Made by a program: the position numbers and the translations under genes
NCBI GenBank assembly: GCA_027023305.1
Contig: JALVVR010000048.1
Coordinates: forward strand, 47,579-111,578
Origin: Campylobacterales bacterium
GTDB lineage: Bacteria > Campylobacterota > Campylobacteria > Campylobacterales > QNZT01
Length of the DNA: 64,000 bases
Direction: 5' to 3'
Shown here: piece after piece, positions 44,124 to 53,280 of the stretch
Layout of the letters: each line of letters starts with the position of its first letter
Position numbering within the stretch: position 1 is the first letter of the stretch
The notes under the pieces: model-generated
What the model was told of the DNA's origin: nothing
Seen by the model: the letters and a program-made list of their open reading frames with translations, nothing else
The model's database searches: none

Positions 44124-44815
44124 TTTATAACCCCATCTCCAAATAGCCCTGTTATCTCATCACTAACTAAAACTTCTGCTTTTGCCATCCTACTTTTTAG
44201 ATCAACAGTTGGATATATCTTTGTTATCTTCGCCTCTTTAAAAGAGTTTTGACCATCTATCTTATATCTAAAGATATCTCCGACTTTTACTTTTGAGATA
44301 TACTTTTGGTCATAACTTAAAACCAACTTTTGCTTATCATAGTTTTGGATTTTCAAAGCTGTTCTTATCATCGCTCCACTTACAACATCTCCACTCTCTA
44401 TAAGTTTTGCAGTGATTATCCCAGCAAAAGGAGCTTTTAGTAAACTTTTTTCATACAAAGCTTTTTGATATAGATATTTAGCCTTTGCACTATCTAAGTT
44501 AAATTTATACTTATCAAGTCGGGATTTATCTATAAGCTTTTTTACTTTTAACTGTCTATCATACTCTTTTTTTGCAAACTCAAATCCACTCTTTGCCATA
44601 TCCAAAAGAGCTTTTAAATCATCATTTTTTAAACTTGCTAAAACCTCTCCCTCTTTTACCCTACTTCCAACATCAACCAAAACTTTATTTACCTCACCAG
44701 TAGTACTAAAAGCAAGATTTGCACTTTTTAAAGCCATTACATCAAAAGTTGCATACACTTCATCTGCTAAAAGACTTCCAACTAAAACAAATATAAAAAA
44801 CAAAATTCTTTTCAT
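44111..44815 (-). CDS. Efflux periplasmic adaptor (membrane fusion protein), short
   Basis: A 234-aa MFP/HlyD-type adaptor with a signal peptide (MKRILFFIFVLVGSLLA) and no lipobox. It includes a lipoyl-like half (VLVDVGSRVKEGEVLASLKND), a helical hairpin (about 70-115), the second lipoyl half (LLKAPFAGIITAKLIESGDVV), and a beta-barrel part (KVGDIFRYKIDGQ). Typical AcrA-type adaptors are about 370-400 aa, so the hairpin and C-terminal domain are reduced. It overlaps the RND gene by 13 nt and the outer-membrane gene by 4 nt. Confidence 0.88.
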   Translation of the reverse strand: MKRILFFIFVLVGSLLADEVYATFDVMALKSANLAFSTTGEVNKVLVDVGSRVKEGEVLASLKNDDLKALLDMAKSGFEFAKKEYDRQLKVKKLIDKSRLDKYKFNLDSAKAKYLYQKALYEKSLLKAPFAGIITAKLIESGDVVSGAMIRTALKIQNYDKQKLVLSYDQKYISKVKVGDIFRYKIDGQNSFKEAKITKIYPTVDLKSRMAKAEVLVSDEITGLFGDGVIKCTK

Positions 44816-46032
44816 CGTATAAACTCCCTTATATCTCTTCCACTATAAAAATAATAAGCCCCCAAATCTATTTGCAACTGATTTTTTGCAGTTGCATAGA
44901 GTGATTTTGCAAAAGATAGTTTTGATAAAGAGTCAAAATAACTCTCTATATCACTAAGTCCTGCTTCATACTTTTTCTTAGTCAAGTTATAACTACTTTT
45001 TGCAGACTTAAAAGCACTTTTAACACTTTGAAGATTTTGCATATCCACTTTTAACCTCTTTTTTGCCATCTCAAAATGCACTTTTTTAAGCTTTATCTTA
45101 TACTCTAACTGCTCGTTTAAAGCCTTTTGTTTAAAAAGTAAAGAGAGTTTCTTTTTCTTAACACTTTGATTGTCAAAAATTCTCCAATTCGCACTAAGAG
45201 TTATTTTGTTTTGATTATTTACACCTACTGGATGAAGAGAATCAACTCCACCATAATCAAATCTTGAGTAACTATCTTCCACTCTTAAGTGAGGTTTGTA
45301 AGCACTATTTATAGCCTTTTTGTTAAATCCAAGTGAACTGATACTCTCTTTTATAGATTTTATCTCATCATCTTCTTTTAAAGAAACTTGCTTTTTTTCA
45401 AAATAAGAATCATCCAAAGATGAAATCTTTTTACCAATCTTTATCTCCAAAATCTTTTTTAGCATCTGTTTTTGATACTCTAACTCTTTTATCTGATATA
45501 TATTTGTTTCATAAGCTGATTTTAGTTTGTAAAAATCATCATTTGAAGCTAAATCTGCTTTTATAAACTTTTTTACTCTCTCTAACTGAGCTTTTAAACT
45601 TCTTTTTTTATCATGAAGTGCTTTTATCTTTGCTCTCATATTTTGAATAGTAAAATAATCCCTAACCACTTCCAACATCAAAGATTTTGTAAAGTATCTT
45701 TTTTGATACCATAAAGCCTTTTTATCTCTCAAAGCTCCATTTGCCAATAAACTCTTATATCCACCATCATAAAGCTCATATGATAGTTTTGCATAACTAT
45801 TTGTTACCCTTTTTGGCATAAAAATATTTGCTTTATCAACACTTTGATAAACTCCACCAACATCTAAAGTAGGAAATTTTGAAGCTTTGATAGACTCAAA
45901 CTCTTTTTTCTTAGCCTTTACTTCATACATCTTTGCTTTTATGAGATTGTTTGATTTTATATCTTTTAATAACTCTTTTAAATCTTCACTAAAGATTAAT
46001 ACAGGCAATAATAGTAAAAATAACCACTTCAT
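44812..46032 (-). CDS. TolC-family outer-membrane efflux channel
   Basis: A 406-aa outer-membrane efflux protein with a signal peptide (MKWLFLLLLPVLIFSE) and no lipobox. Long heptad-rich helices (YFTKSLMLEVVRDYFTIQNMRAKIKALHDKK, KKRLKVDMQNLQSVKSAFKSAKSSYNLT) form the TolC alpha barrel. LYDGG and WRIFD segments correspond to beta strands. It would connect with the adaptor and RND pump encoded next to it, overlapping each neighbour by 4 nt. Confidence 0.88.
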   Translation of the reverse strand: MKWLFLLLLPVLIFSEDLKELLKDIKSNNLIKAKMYEVKAKKKEFESIKASKFPTLDVGGVYQSVDKANIFMPKRVTNSYAKLSYELYDGGYKSLLANGALRDKKALWYQKRYFTKSLMLEVVRDYFTIQNMRAKIKALHDKKRSLKAQLERVKKFIKADLASNDDFYKLKSAYETNIYQIKELEYQKQMLKKILEIKIGKKISSLDDSYFEKKQVSLKEDDEIKSIKESISSLGFNKKAINSAYKPHLRVEDSYSRFDYGGVDSLHPVGVNNQNKITLSANWRIFDNQSVKKKKLSLLFKQKALNEQLEYKIKLKKVHFEMAKKRLKVDMQNLQSVKSAFKSAKSSYNLTKKKYEAGLSDIESYFDSLSKLSFAKSLYATAKNQLQIDLGAYYFYSGRDIREFIR

Positions 46033-46625
46033 CTTTTAGCCTCCATACACTCAAAAACCATATTTATATATTCATTTAACTCTTTTTCTAAATCCTTTGT
46101 GCTATAAGTAGTAATACTTGAGATATAAAGCCCCTCAGCCATCATAAAAAGTGGTTTTATATACTTTTTAGAATCCTCTTTTAACTCTTTGTTTTTTATA
46201 CCCTCTTCTACTATCTCTTCCATCCAGCTTCTATACTTTTCAAAACACTCTGTTTGGAATTCTTTCATCTTTTCATTAGTTTCCAAAAGATTTATGGATA
46301 AAAACTTTTTATAGATTATCCTCAACTCTTCATCATCTTTTTCATAAAAGAAACTTCCAAATGATTTTATCTTCTCCTTAGTGCTATTTAAAATATATAA
46401 ATTATCTCTTTTTTTTTCATCATGTTTTACCATCATCAGATGGACTAACTCAAAAAGTATCTCCTCTTTGTTTTTAAAATAATCATAAATACTTCCTTTT
46501 GAAACATTTGCACTTTTTGCTATCTTTGAAACTGTTATATCTTTTATGCTTTCATTTAAAAATAACCCTTTAGAAGAAAATGCAATATCTCTTCTTTTTT
46601 GCTCTTTATCTACAATAATTGCCAT
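46029..46625 (-). CDS. TetR-family repressor of the efflux operon
   Basis: A 198-aa regulator. The N-terminal helix-turn-helix (DITVSKIAKSANVSKGSIYDYFKNKEEILFELV, about 25-57) is followed by a helical ligand-binding domain. It is the first gene of the operon, directly behind a consensus promoter and a 23-bp palindrome at the transcription start. So it most likely represses itself and the pump, released by a drug or bile-like ligand. The ligand is unknown. It overlaps the tolC-like gene by 4 nt. Confidence 0.92.
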   Translation of the reverse strand: MAIIVDKEQKRRDIAFSSKGLFLNESIKDITVSKIAKSANVSKGSIYDYFKNKEEILFELVHLMMVKHDEKKRDNLYILNSTKEKIKSFGSFFYEKDDEELRIIYKKFLSINLLETNEKMKEFQTECFEKYRSWMEEIVEEGIKNKELKEDSKKYIKPLFMMAEGLYISSITTYSTKDLEKELNEYINMVFECMEAKR

Positions 46626-46644
46626 AATAACCTTTCTTGGATTT

Positions 46645-46667
46645 AAATGACCGACTGTCGGTCATTT
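46645..46667. promoter_or_regulatory. TetR operator palindrome
   Basis: AAATGACCGA (46645-46654) and TCGGTCATTT (46658-46667) are perfect inverted arms with a 3-bp centre. It lies between the -10 box and the tetR start, covering the expected transcription start, so a bound repressor would block the operon. Confidence 0.8.
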
Positions 46668-46670
46668 GTG

Positions 46671-46699
46671 ATTATAGAGTTATTTTTTTAATTTGTCAA
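46671..46699 (-). promoter_or_regulatory. Perfect sigma-70 promoter of the efflux operon
   Basis: On the minus strand TTGACA (46694-46699) and TATAAT (46671-46676) are exactly 17 bp apart, a fully consensus promoter. Such a strong promoter needs tight repression, which the adjacent operator would provide. Confidence 0.85.
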
Positions 46700-46771
46700 G
46701 AGTTTTTTATATATTATCCCACATCAAAAGATGTAGAATAAATAAATTTGTGAATTTTTTTAAGGGAGTAT

Positions 46772-47716
46772 TTACAATATTTCTTTTAATGCCTGTTCTT
46801 CAGCTTCTTTTAGAAGTTTAACTGCTCCTCTTTCCACCATGATATCTGCTAACTCTTTTCCTATAGATTTATAATCTTTTTTAGAAACATAAAGCTTCTC
46901 TTTTAGCATTTTATCACCATTTGGCATACCGACTATCGCTCTAACTGTTATAGTTTTATCTTTTATCTTTGCATTTACTCCGATAGGTACTTGACAGCCA
47001 CCTTGAAGTACATCTACAAAATCTCTCTCGATAGTTGTTTCTATGTTTGCATCTTTATCATTTAAAACTTTTACTATTTCTAAAATCTTCTCATCATCCA
47101 CACACTCTATTCCTAAAGCTGCTTGTCCCATAGCTGGTATCATGATAGATTTTTTTATAGGAGTAAAATATTTCACCTCATTTTCAAATCCAAGTCTTTT
47201 TATACCTGCAGTTGCTAATATGATAGCATCATACTCACCATCTTTTAGTTTTCTAAGCCTTGTATTTACATTTCCTCTTAGGTTTTTTATTTTTAAATCT
47301 GGTCTATATGCAAGGATTTGCATTCTTCTTCTTAGGCTTGTAGTTCCCACCACTGCACCCTCTGGAAGAGAATCTATATCTTCATACTTTTCACTCAAAA
47401 TCGCATCTTTTGGATTTTCTCTTTTAGTTATAGCCCCAAGCACTAAGCCATCAGGAAAAACAGTCGGAACATCTTTTAGACTGTGAACTGCTATATGAGC
47501 TTCACCATTTAACATAGCATCTTCAAGTTCTTTTGTAAAAAGTCCCTTTCCACCTATCTTTGCTAAAGGAGTATCTAGTATCTTATCTCCTTTGGTTTTC
47601 ATCACTTTTAACTCAACTTCTAACCCATCATGAACATCTTCTAAAACACTCTTGATATGCTCACTTTGCCAAAGAGCTAACTGACTTCCTCTCGTTGCTA
47701 TAACTAGTTTTTTCAT
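46772..47716 (-). CDS. hemC: Porphobilinogen deaminase
   Basis: Joins four porphobilinogens into hydroxymethylbilane in heme synthesis. The 314-aa enzyme has the N-terminal TRGSQLALWQSEHI, the KGLFTKELEDAML region, the VVGTTSLRRRMQIL motif, and the dipyrromethane-binding cysteine in LQGGCQVPIGVNA. It follows the Dsb-like gene directly without a gap. The gap to tetR contains a short hairpin (CTACATC/GATGTGG on the minus strand) that may end transcription. Confidence 0.97.
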   Translation of the reverse strand: MKKLVIATRGSQLALWQSEHIKSVLEDVHDGLEVELKVMKTKGDKILDTPLAKIGGKGLFTKELEDAMLNGEAHIAVHSLKDVPTVFPDGLVLGAITKRENPKDAILSEKYEDIDSLPEGAVVGTTSLRRRMQILAYRPDLKIKNLRGNVNTRLRKLKDGEYDAIILATAGIKRLGFENEVKYFTPIKKSIMIPAMGQAALGIECVDDEKILEIVKVLNDKDANIETTIERDFVDVLQGGCQVPIGVNAKIKDKTITVRAIVGMPNGDKMLKEKLYVSKKDYKSIGKELADIMVERGAVKLLKEAEEQALKEIL

Positions 47717-48577
47717 TTATTTTATACCTAGAATTGATTTGTATTTTGTTCTTGAAGCATCTTTTTTACCATCAACATATATAGTAGGTGTTCCACTTAT
47801 CATGAGGGCATCTATATATTTTTTATCCTCTTTTATCTCTGCTTCTATCTTTGGTTTATGAATTTCTTCTTTTGTGATATTTGTTCCCATCACTTGGTTA
47901 AAAGCTCTTATGATTTTACTTTCATCTTTTTCATCTGTTACAAAGTAATCTTTGTTTTGATAAGTTTTAAGCTCAACATCTTTCACACCTTTTGCTCTTG
48001 CCACTAACATAAGTCTAGACATAGTAGGAGAAGCAAGATGAAGTCTTCCAAGTGGTAAATGATAATAATAAACTGCAACTTTACCAGGGTGTTCTTTAAC
48101 AGCTTTTAAAAAGTTTGGCATAAAATCTTGACAAAATGGACAAAGAGGATCACTTATAGCTACTATTTTATGCTTTTCATTACCCGTTCCATATATGAGA
48201 TGTTCTTTATTATATATAGAATTATCAGTTATATCTACAGCTATCTCTCTTTTTAAACTATCATGGTTATCTATACCTAAAAAATCTTTTGCGATATACT
48301 CACCATTTGTGAAGACTTTTTCATGAACCATCATATCACCTTTATTTGGTCCTTTAAGCATATCCAAGTCTATATCTACAAAGTAAACTTTCCACCCAGG
48401 GATTTGTTTTAAATCTTTGTGGTCTTTTACTTGTATAGTTTTTATTTTATAAAGCCCATTTCTTCCATTTATAACACTTTTAAAAAAGTTTTCTATTTTA
48501 CTATCTATTGTTGCTGCACTTAAAATAGCACTACTCAACAAACTTGTCACTAACAACTTCGACATCGATAATCTCAT
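47717..48577 (-). CDS. DsbC/DsbG-like periplasmic thiol-disulfide oxidoreductase
   Basis: A 286-aa exported protein with a signal peptide (MSKLLVTSLLSSAILSAA after a short start). The thioredoxin-fold domain (about 135-285) has the active site CPFC (C146, C149) in ISDPLCPFCQDFM and the cis-Pro loop SGTPTIYVDG. The N-terminal part (25-125) may be a DsbC-like dimerisation region. The first ATG has a GAGGAG site 9 nt upstream. Its 5' end overlaps fxsA by 47 nt, an unusually long overlap. Confidence 0.88.
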   Translation of the reverse strand: MRLSMSKLLVTSLLSSAILSAATIDSKIENFFKSVINGRNGLYKIKTIQVKDHKDLKQIPGWKVYFVDIDLDMLKGPNKGDMMVHEKVFTNGEYIAKDFLGIDNHDSLKREIAVDITDNSIYNKEHLIYGTGNEKHKIVAISDPLCPFCQDFMPNFLKAVKEHPGKVAVYYYHLPLGRLHLASPTMSRLMLVARAKGVKDVELKTYQNKDYFVTDEKDESKIIRAFNQVMGTNITKEEIHKPKIEAEIKEDKKYIDALMISGTPTIYVDGKKDASRTKYKSILGIK

Positions 48578-48947
48578 CGTTATTTTCTCCTCTATTTTTA
48601 TTATTATTTTTATATTTTAAACCAAAAATCTTCTTAGCAAAAAATGTACCCACCACACTAAACTGTAAAAGAATACCTAAAATATCACTAAAAAACCCAG
48701 GAACAATCAAAAGAATAGCACCTAAAAAAGAAAAGATACTAAGCTTTTGAAACTCTTCTATACTTATCTCTTTACTAAAGAGCATCATCGCATTGTTCGC
48801 CAAAGTGTATCGAAAGTTTGTTAATAAAAATAAACCAACTATTGCCGAAAAAACAATCTCCAAAAATGTAGCAAGCCCACCTATTTTAGAAGAAATATTT
48901 ACAGTTGTTAAAGTTTCTAGCAGTATATAGAGTAAAAAGTAAAACAT
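48531..48947 (-). CDS. fxsA: FxsA family membrane protein
   Basis: A 138-aa inner-membrane protein with four hydrophobic segments ([58 protein letters not shown]). The pattern LLIVPGFFSDILGILL is the FxsA signature. E. coli FxsA suppresses F-plasmid exclusion of phage T7; its cellular role is otherwise unknown. It overlaps proS by 1 nt and the Dsb-like gene by 47 nt. Confidence 0.88.
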   Translation of the reverse strand: MFYFLLYILLETLTTVNISSKIGGLATFLEIVFSAIVGLFLLTNFRYTLANNAMMLFSKEISIEEFQKLSIFSFLGAILLIVPGFFSDILGILLQFSVVGTFFAKKIFGLKYKNNNKNRGENNDEIIDVEVVSDKFVE

Positions 48948-50620
48948 CAGAACTCTATTACCTTCTGTAAAACTTCATCACTTTTTACATCTATCTTTTC
49001 TAAAGTAGCTCTTTTTACTATCTGAACCTCACCATCTTTTAGCTTTTTACCAACTATCACTGCTTTTGGTATCCCAATAAGTTCAAAATCACTCATCTTA
49101 AACCCAAATCTTTCACTTCTATCATCAAGAGCAACTCTTACTCCCTTGAGACTCAACTCTTCATAAAGCTTCTCTGCAAACTCTCTTTGCTCATCTTTTT
49201 TAACATCAGAGATGATAACAACTACTTCAAAAGGAGCTGAGTTTTTAGTCCAAATAATACCTTTTTCATCATGAGACTGTTCAACAACCACAGCAACAAG
49301 TCGGCTAACACCTATCCCATAAGTTCCCATGATAAATGGTACTCTTTTACCATTTCTATCTAAAAAAGTTGCATCAAGTGCTTTTGAGTATCTATCTCCA
49401 AGTTTAAAGATATGCCCTACCTCTATACCTTTTGTTATACTAAGCTCTCCACCACAAGATACACACTTTTCTCCTGCTTTTACAGTAACCAAGTCTGCAT
49501 ACTCAAACTCTTGTCCTTTTAAAGAGTAACCTTGTAGGTGATAATCTTTTTTATCTGCACCAGTGATAAGATTTTCCTCATCTTTTAACTCACTATCAAC
49601 CACTTTTCTTACATTTTGAACACCAAGACCTATAAATCCAGGATTTTCAAGCTCACTTTCATCTGCATCTACAAGCTCGATAGTACCAACAAAACTACAA
49701 GCCTTTGTCTCTTGAAGTTCATCACTACCTCTAACAAAAAAGATAACTATCTCATCTCTATCTTCATATATTGCCTTTTTAGCAACTGCTTTTACAAACT
49801 GTGTTTTAGGAAGGCTAAAAAACTCTGCCAACTCATCTATCGTTTTAACATCAGGAGTATGTACCTCTTTAGTTTCTTGACTCTCATGACTATACTCTTT
49901 TTTCACTCTTTTAGCTGCCTCGATATTTGCTCCATACTCACAAGAGTTACAAACTACTATATCATCCTCTCCATTGTCAGCTAGTACCATAAATTCTCTA
50001 CTTCCACTTCCACCTATCGCTCCACTATCAGCTTCAACTACTCTAAAATCAAGCCCTAACCTCTCTAAAATCCTTGAATAAGTCTCTTGCATCAGAGCAT
50101 ACTCACGATCCAAATCTTCATAGCTTTCATGAAAACTATAACCATCTTTCATCAAAAACTCTCTACCTCTTAAAAGCCCATATCTAGGTCTTGCTTCATC
50201 ACGAAACTTAGTGTTTATTTGATAAAAATTTTGAGGCAACTGCTTATAGCTAGTAAGTCTGTTTCTAACTAAATCCACCATTGATTCTTCATTTGTTGGA
50301 CTTAAAACAAAGTCATTGTTTTTTCTATCTTTAAATCTTAAAAGCTCACTTCCAAACTTACTACTTCTACCACTCTCATCCCAAAGACTAAGTGGAGTTA
50401 CAAAACCAAGCTGAGTTTCTTGACAACCTGCCTTATCAAGTTCTTCTTTGACAATAGCCCTTATCCTATCAAGCACTATCTTTCCAAGTGGCAAAAAGTT
50501 ATATATTCCACTTCCTATCTGAGAAACAAATCCAGCTCTAACTAGATAGATATGGCTTGGAAGCACTGCATCTTTTGGAGCTTCCTTAGTTGTTGGTAAA
50601 AATGTTTTTGAAAATCTCAA
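48947..50620 (-). CDS. proS: Prolyl-tRNA synthetase
   Basis: Charges tRNA-Pro. The 557-aa bacterial-type enzyme has the class II motif 2 region [23 protein letters not shown], an editing (INS/YbaK-like) domain at about 230-380, the motif 3 region [26 protein letters not shown], and a C-terminal anticodon-binding domain. It is first in a proS-fxsA-dsb-hemC run. Confidence 0.98.
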   Translation of the reverse strand: MRFSKTFLPTTKEAPKDAVLPSHIYLVRAGFVSQIGSGIYNFLPLGKIVLDRIRAIVKEELDKAGCQETQLGFVTPLSLWDESGRSSKFGSELLRFKDRKNNDFVLSPTNEESMVDLVRNRLTSYKQLPQNFYQINTKFRDEARPRYGLLRGREFLMKDGYSFHESYEDLDREYALMQETYSRILERLGLDFRVVEADSGAIGGSGSREFMVLADNGEDDIVVCNSCEYGANIEAAKRVKKEYSHESQETKEVHTPDVKTIDELAEFFSLPKTQFVKAVAKKAIYEDRDEIVIFFVRGSDELQETKACSFVGTIELVDADESELENPGFIGLGVQNVRKVVDSELKDEENLITGADKKDYHLQGYSLKGQEFEYADLVTVKAGEKCVSCGGELSITKGIEVGHIFKLGDRYSKALDATFLDRNGKRVPFIMGTYGIGVSRLVAVVVEQSHDEKGIIWTKNSAPFEVVVIISDVKKDEQREFAEKLYEELSLKGVRVALDDRSERFGFKMSDFELIGIPKAVIVGKKLKDGEVQIVKRATLEKIDVKSDEVLQKVIEF

Positions 50621-50673
50621 TTTTTAATCCTTGAATATTATTATCCATTAGTATAGTAGAAAATTTTTGAAAT

Positions 50674-51942
50674 TTAGTAATTTATAGGTTTAAAATCCTC
50701 TATATGTTTTTTACTACCTAAACTTCTTTGAGAAAAGTTACTATTTTGTGTAGCCGTATCAAACCATTTCGCTCCACTTTGTAAAGCAGTTGAGCTACCT
50801 AATCCATCAAAAAAATTATCCCATTTCACATCTTCATTTGGAAAAAAGTTTTTCACTACAAATTTTGCTCTTTGTTTTACATCATCGTCTCTTATCCTAC
50901 CTCTTTCACCCCAACCTATAATATAATCAGAATCAGTAGAAACAAAACCAATATCTCTATCTATACTATAATGATACCTCATCATACTCTCTTCAAATAG
51001 CATAGCCAAGTCTTCATATTGATTATAATATCCATACAAATCAGTAGCTCCAGCACCATCAAACAAAGTCCCAACATCACTAGGAGTTAAGCTTTTTTGA
51101 TAAGTTGATGGAGTTTGCCCACCATAAAGAACTTTTGCCAAATCTTTCAAATCACTAGATGTAAGAGGATATTGATTATAAAGTTTTGTAGATACTCTCC
51201 TACTTTGTATATCCTCAGTAGCATAGTAAATAGAATCATTTGTGTTTATATAAGGCAGAGTTAAGGGATTTATAAAATCATTTGCATGACCTAATTCATG
51301 ATATAAAAGTGATGCTAAACGATACTGTATATCACTTCTCTCTCTTGTAACTCCAGAATCCAAAGAGTATCTTTTATAAGCATAAGCCCCATTTTTTACA
51401 TATCTCCAAGCTGTCAAAAAGTTCAAATCACTTCCATAACCTGTACGATAATCATCTTTTTTATGAATAGTGCTAGCTTCACTAGGATTTAACCACAAAT
51501 ATCTAGCATCCAAATAAATTGCCCCTGTTAGATTCCAGTAAAAAGATGGATTTATATCATCATCTATTACTATAGCAGTTACACTTCCTAAAAGTTTTTT
51601 TATATCCTCATCTAAATAATTATCAATCATCTCTAAAAACCTATCTCCCATCCACTTATGAGAAACTAAAAGTCTCTTTTTTATCATGTCTCTTGTGATA
51701 GTCTGATTTTCCTGCATCAAAAGTGGAAGTTTGTTTAGTGAACATGACTGATTTATATGGTTGATAGCTATACACTCTTTTAAAACATTTTTATATGGAC
51801 TATTTGTATCATAAACAAAATCATTTGCAAAACTACTAGTATAAAGTCCTGGCACAATTTCATCATCCTCATGATTTGCTGAGCCTCCACACCCAATAAA
51901 GAGAAAAATCAATATAAAAGTTAGATAGTTGTAATACTTCAT
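50674..51942 (-). CDS. Lipoprotein with HExxH metalloprotease-like motif
   Basis: A 422-aa lipoprotein precursor: signal peptide and lipobox LFIG-C18. A possible zinc site is HELGHANDF (H215, E216, H219, with D222 a candidate third ligand), preceded by a helix (DIQYRLASLLY). A later acidic helix, DLAMLFEESMMRYHYSIDRD, may help. The rest is Tyr/Asp-rich and I recognise no family. It would sit on the periplasmic side of the inner or outer membrane. It is a single gene between proS and the 79-aa/purM pair. The metalloprotease function is inferred from the motif. Confidence 0.7.
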   Translation of the reverse strand: MKYYNYLTFILIFLFIGCGGSANHEDDEIVPGLYTSSFANDFVYDTNSPYKNVLKECIAINHINQSCSLNKLPLLMQENQTITRDMIKKRLLVSHKWMGDRFLEMIDNYLDEDIKKLLGSVTAIVIDDDINPSFYWNLTGAIYLDARYLWLNPSEASTIHKKDDYRTGYGSDLNFLTAWRYVKNGAYAYKRYSLDSGVTRERSDIQYRLASLLYHELGHANDFINPLTLPYINTNDSIYYATEDIQSRRVSTKLYNQYPLTSSDLKDLAKVLYGGQTPSTYQKSLTPSDVGTLFDGAGATDLYGYYNQYEDLAMLFEESMMRYHYSIDRDIGFVSTDSDYIIGWGERGRIRDDDVKQRAKFVVKNFFPNEDVKWDNFFDGLGSSTALQSGAKWFDTATQNSNFSQRSLGSKKHIEDFKPINY

Positions 51943-52029
51943 GAAACTTCCTTTGGGGATATTGTATAAAAATTATCTTTTAAATAAAATTCGCTAAAAT
52001 CAAAAAAAACAAAAATAAAGGAGAACCAA

Positions 52030-52269
52030 ATGTGTGCTTCAAGAATGCAAAGACTTCTGACTGCTATAATGCTAGGAATAATCCTATACTTTTTTGCCGA
52101 GGCTGGTATTGATTTTCAAAACGGAGTGAAAGAGAGTACAAACTTTATAATTGCAACAGGATTACAAACTTTTGTGATAGTTATGATGATACTTTGGGCG
52201 ATAACAAACTTTTGTCCTTCAACTTGGTTTTTCAAAAAAATACTTCCTCCATGTAAGTGGGATAAATAA
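52030..52269 (+). CDS. Small two-helix membrane protein upstream of purM
   Basis: A 79-aa protein with two hydrophobic helices ([19 protein letters not shown] and [20 protein letters not shown]). Cysteines occur at the N-terminus (MCASRMQ) and C-terminus ([16 protein letters not shown]). It resembles the DUF2892/YgaP-like transmembrane domain, but I am not certain. The ribosome site is AAAGGAG. It overlaps the purM start by 1 nt (TAATG), so it is expressed with it. No functional link to purine synthesis is obvious. Confidence 0.65.
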   Translation: MCASRMQRLLTAIMLGIILYFFAEAGIDFQNGVKESTNFIIATGLQTFVIVMMILWAITNFCPSTWFFKKILPPCKWDK

Positions 52270-53264
52270 TGAGTAAACTTAGTTATAAAGATGCTGGTGT
52301 TGATATAGATGCTGGAAACAGTTTTATAGAAAATATAAAGCCATTTGTAAAATCTACATTTGACAAAAATGTTATAGGTGGAATTGGCTCTTTTGCTGGA
52401 GCTTATGAACTCCCTACTGGATATAAAGAGCCAGTAATGCTAGCTGCAACAGATGGAGTTGGTACAAAACTAAAACTAGCAATAGATGCCAAAAAGTACG
52501 ATACAGTAGGTATAGACTTAGTTGCTATGTGTGTAAATGACCTTATATGCAACTTTGGAACTCCAAGCTTCTTCCTAGACTACTATGCAACTGGAAAACT
52601 GACAACTGAGATAGCAACTGAGGTTGTAAAAGGTATTGCTGAGGGTTGTAAGATAAGTGAATGTGCCTTAATAGGTGGCGAAACTGCTGAAATGCCAGGA
52701 ATGTACAGCGAAGATGACTTTGACTTAGCAGGTTTTGCAGTAGGAGTTGCTGAAAAAAACGAGATGGATAGAGTAAGCTTAGTAAAAGAGGGTGATTTAC
52801 TAGTAGCACTCCCAAGCTCAGGAGTTCACTCAAACGGTTACTCTTTGGTAAGAAAAATCTTCTTTGATAAACTAGGTATGAGCTTAGATGATGACTTTAA
52901 CGGAAAACCACTAAAAGACACACTTCTAACTCCAACAAACATCTACATAAAAACTTTCAAAAAACTAAAGCAAAACATAGTCGCCTTAGCTCACATAACA
53001 GGTGGAGGAATAATAGAAAACCTACCTCGTGTGCTACCATCGCGATTAGATGCTCACATACAAAAAAGTTCTATAAAAACTCTTCCTATATTTGACTTTA
53101 TGAAAGGCCATGTAGAAGAAGACGAAATGTACAGAACTTTCAACATGGGAGTTGGAATGATACTTGTAGTAAGAGCTGAAAATCTTGATAAAGTTTTAGA
53201 AAACTCTGATGGGTATTTGATAGGTGAGATAGTAAAAGGTAGTCAAAAGGCTATCATGAAGTAG
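52269..53264 (+). CDS. purM: Phosphoribosylformylglycinamidine cyclo-ligase
   Basis: Makes aminoimidazole ribonucleotide from FGAM with ATP, step five of purine synthesis. The 331-aa enzyme has [20 protein letters not shown] at the start, [13 protein letters not shown], the ATP-binding [10 protein letters not shown] and [23 protein letters not shown], and [18 protein letters not shown]. All regions are as in other PurM proteins. It ends at a hairpin shared with the convergent S41 peptidase gene. Confidence 0.97.
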   Translation: MSKLSYKDAGVDIDAGNSFIENIKPFVKSTFDKNVIGGIGSFAGAYELPTGYKEPVMLAATDGVGTKLKLAIDAKKYDTVGIDLVAMCVNDLICNFGTPSFFLDYYATGKLTTEIATEVVKGIAEGCKISECALIGGETAEMPGMYSEDDFDLAGFAVGVAEKNEMDRVSLVKEGDLLVALPSSGVHSNGYSLVRKIFFDKLGMSLDDDFNGKPLKDTLLTPTNIYIKTFKKLKQNIVALAHITGGGIIENLPRVLPSRLDAHIQKSSIKTLPIFDFMKGHVEEDEMYRTFNMGVGMILVVRAENLDKVLENSDGYLIGEIVKGSQKAIMK

Positions 53265-53280
53265 TGATTTTCACTACTTC
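53258..53280. terminator. Bidirectional terminator, purM / S41 peptidase
   Basis: GAAGTAGTGA (53258-53267) and TCACTACTTC (53271-53280) form a perfect 10-bp stem with a 3-nt loop. Both stop codons lie in the stem, so it serves convergent genes. Confidence 0.65.
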
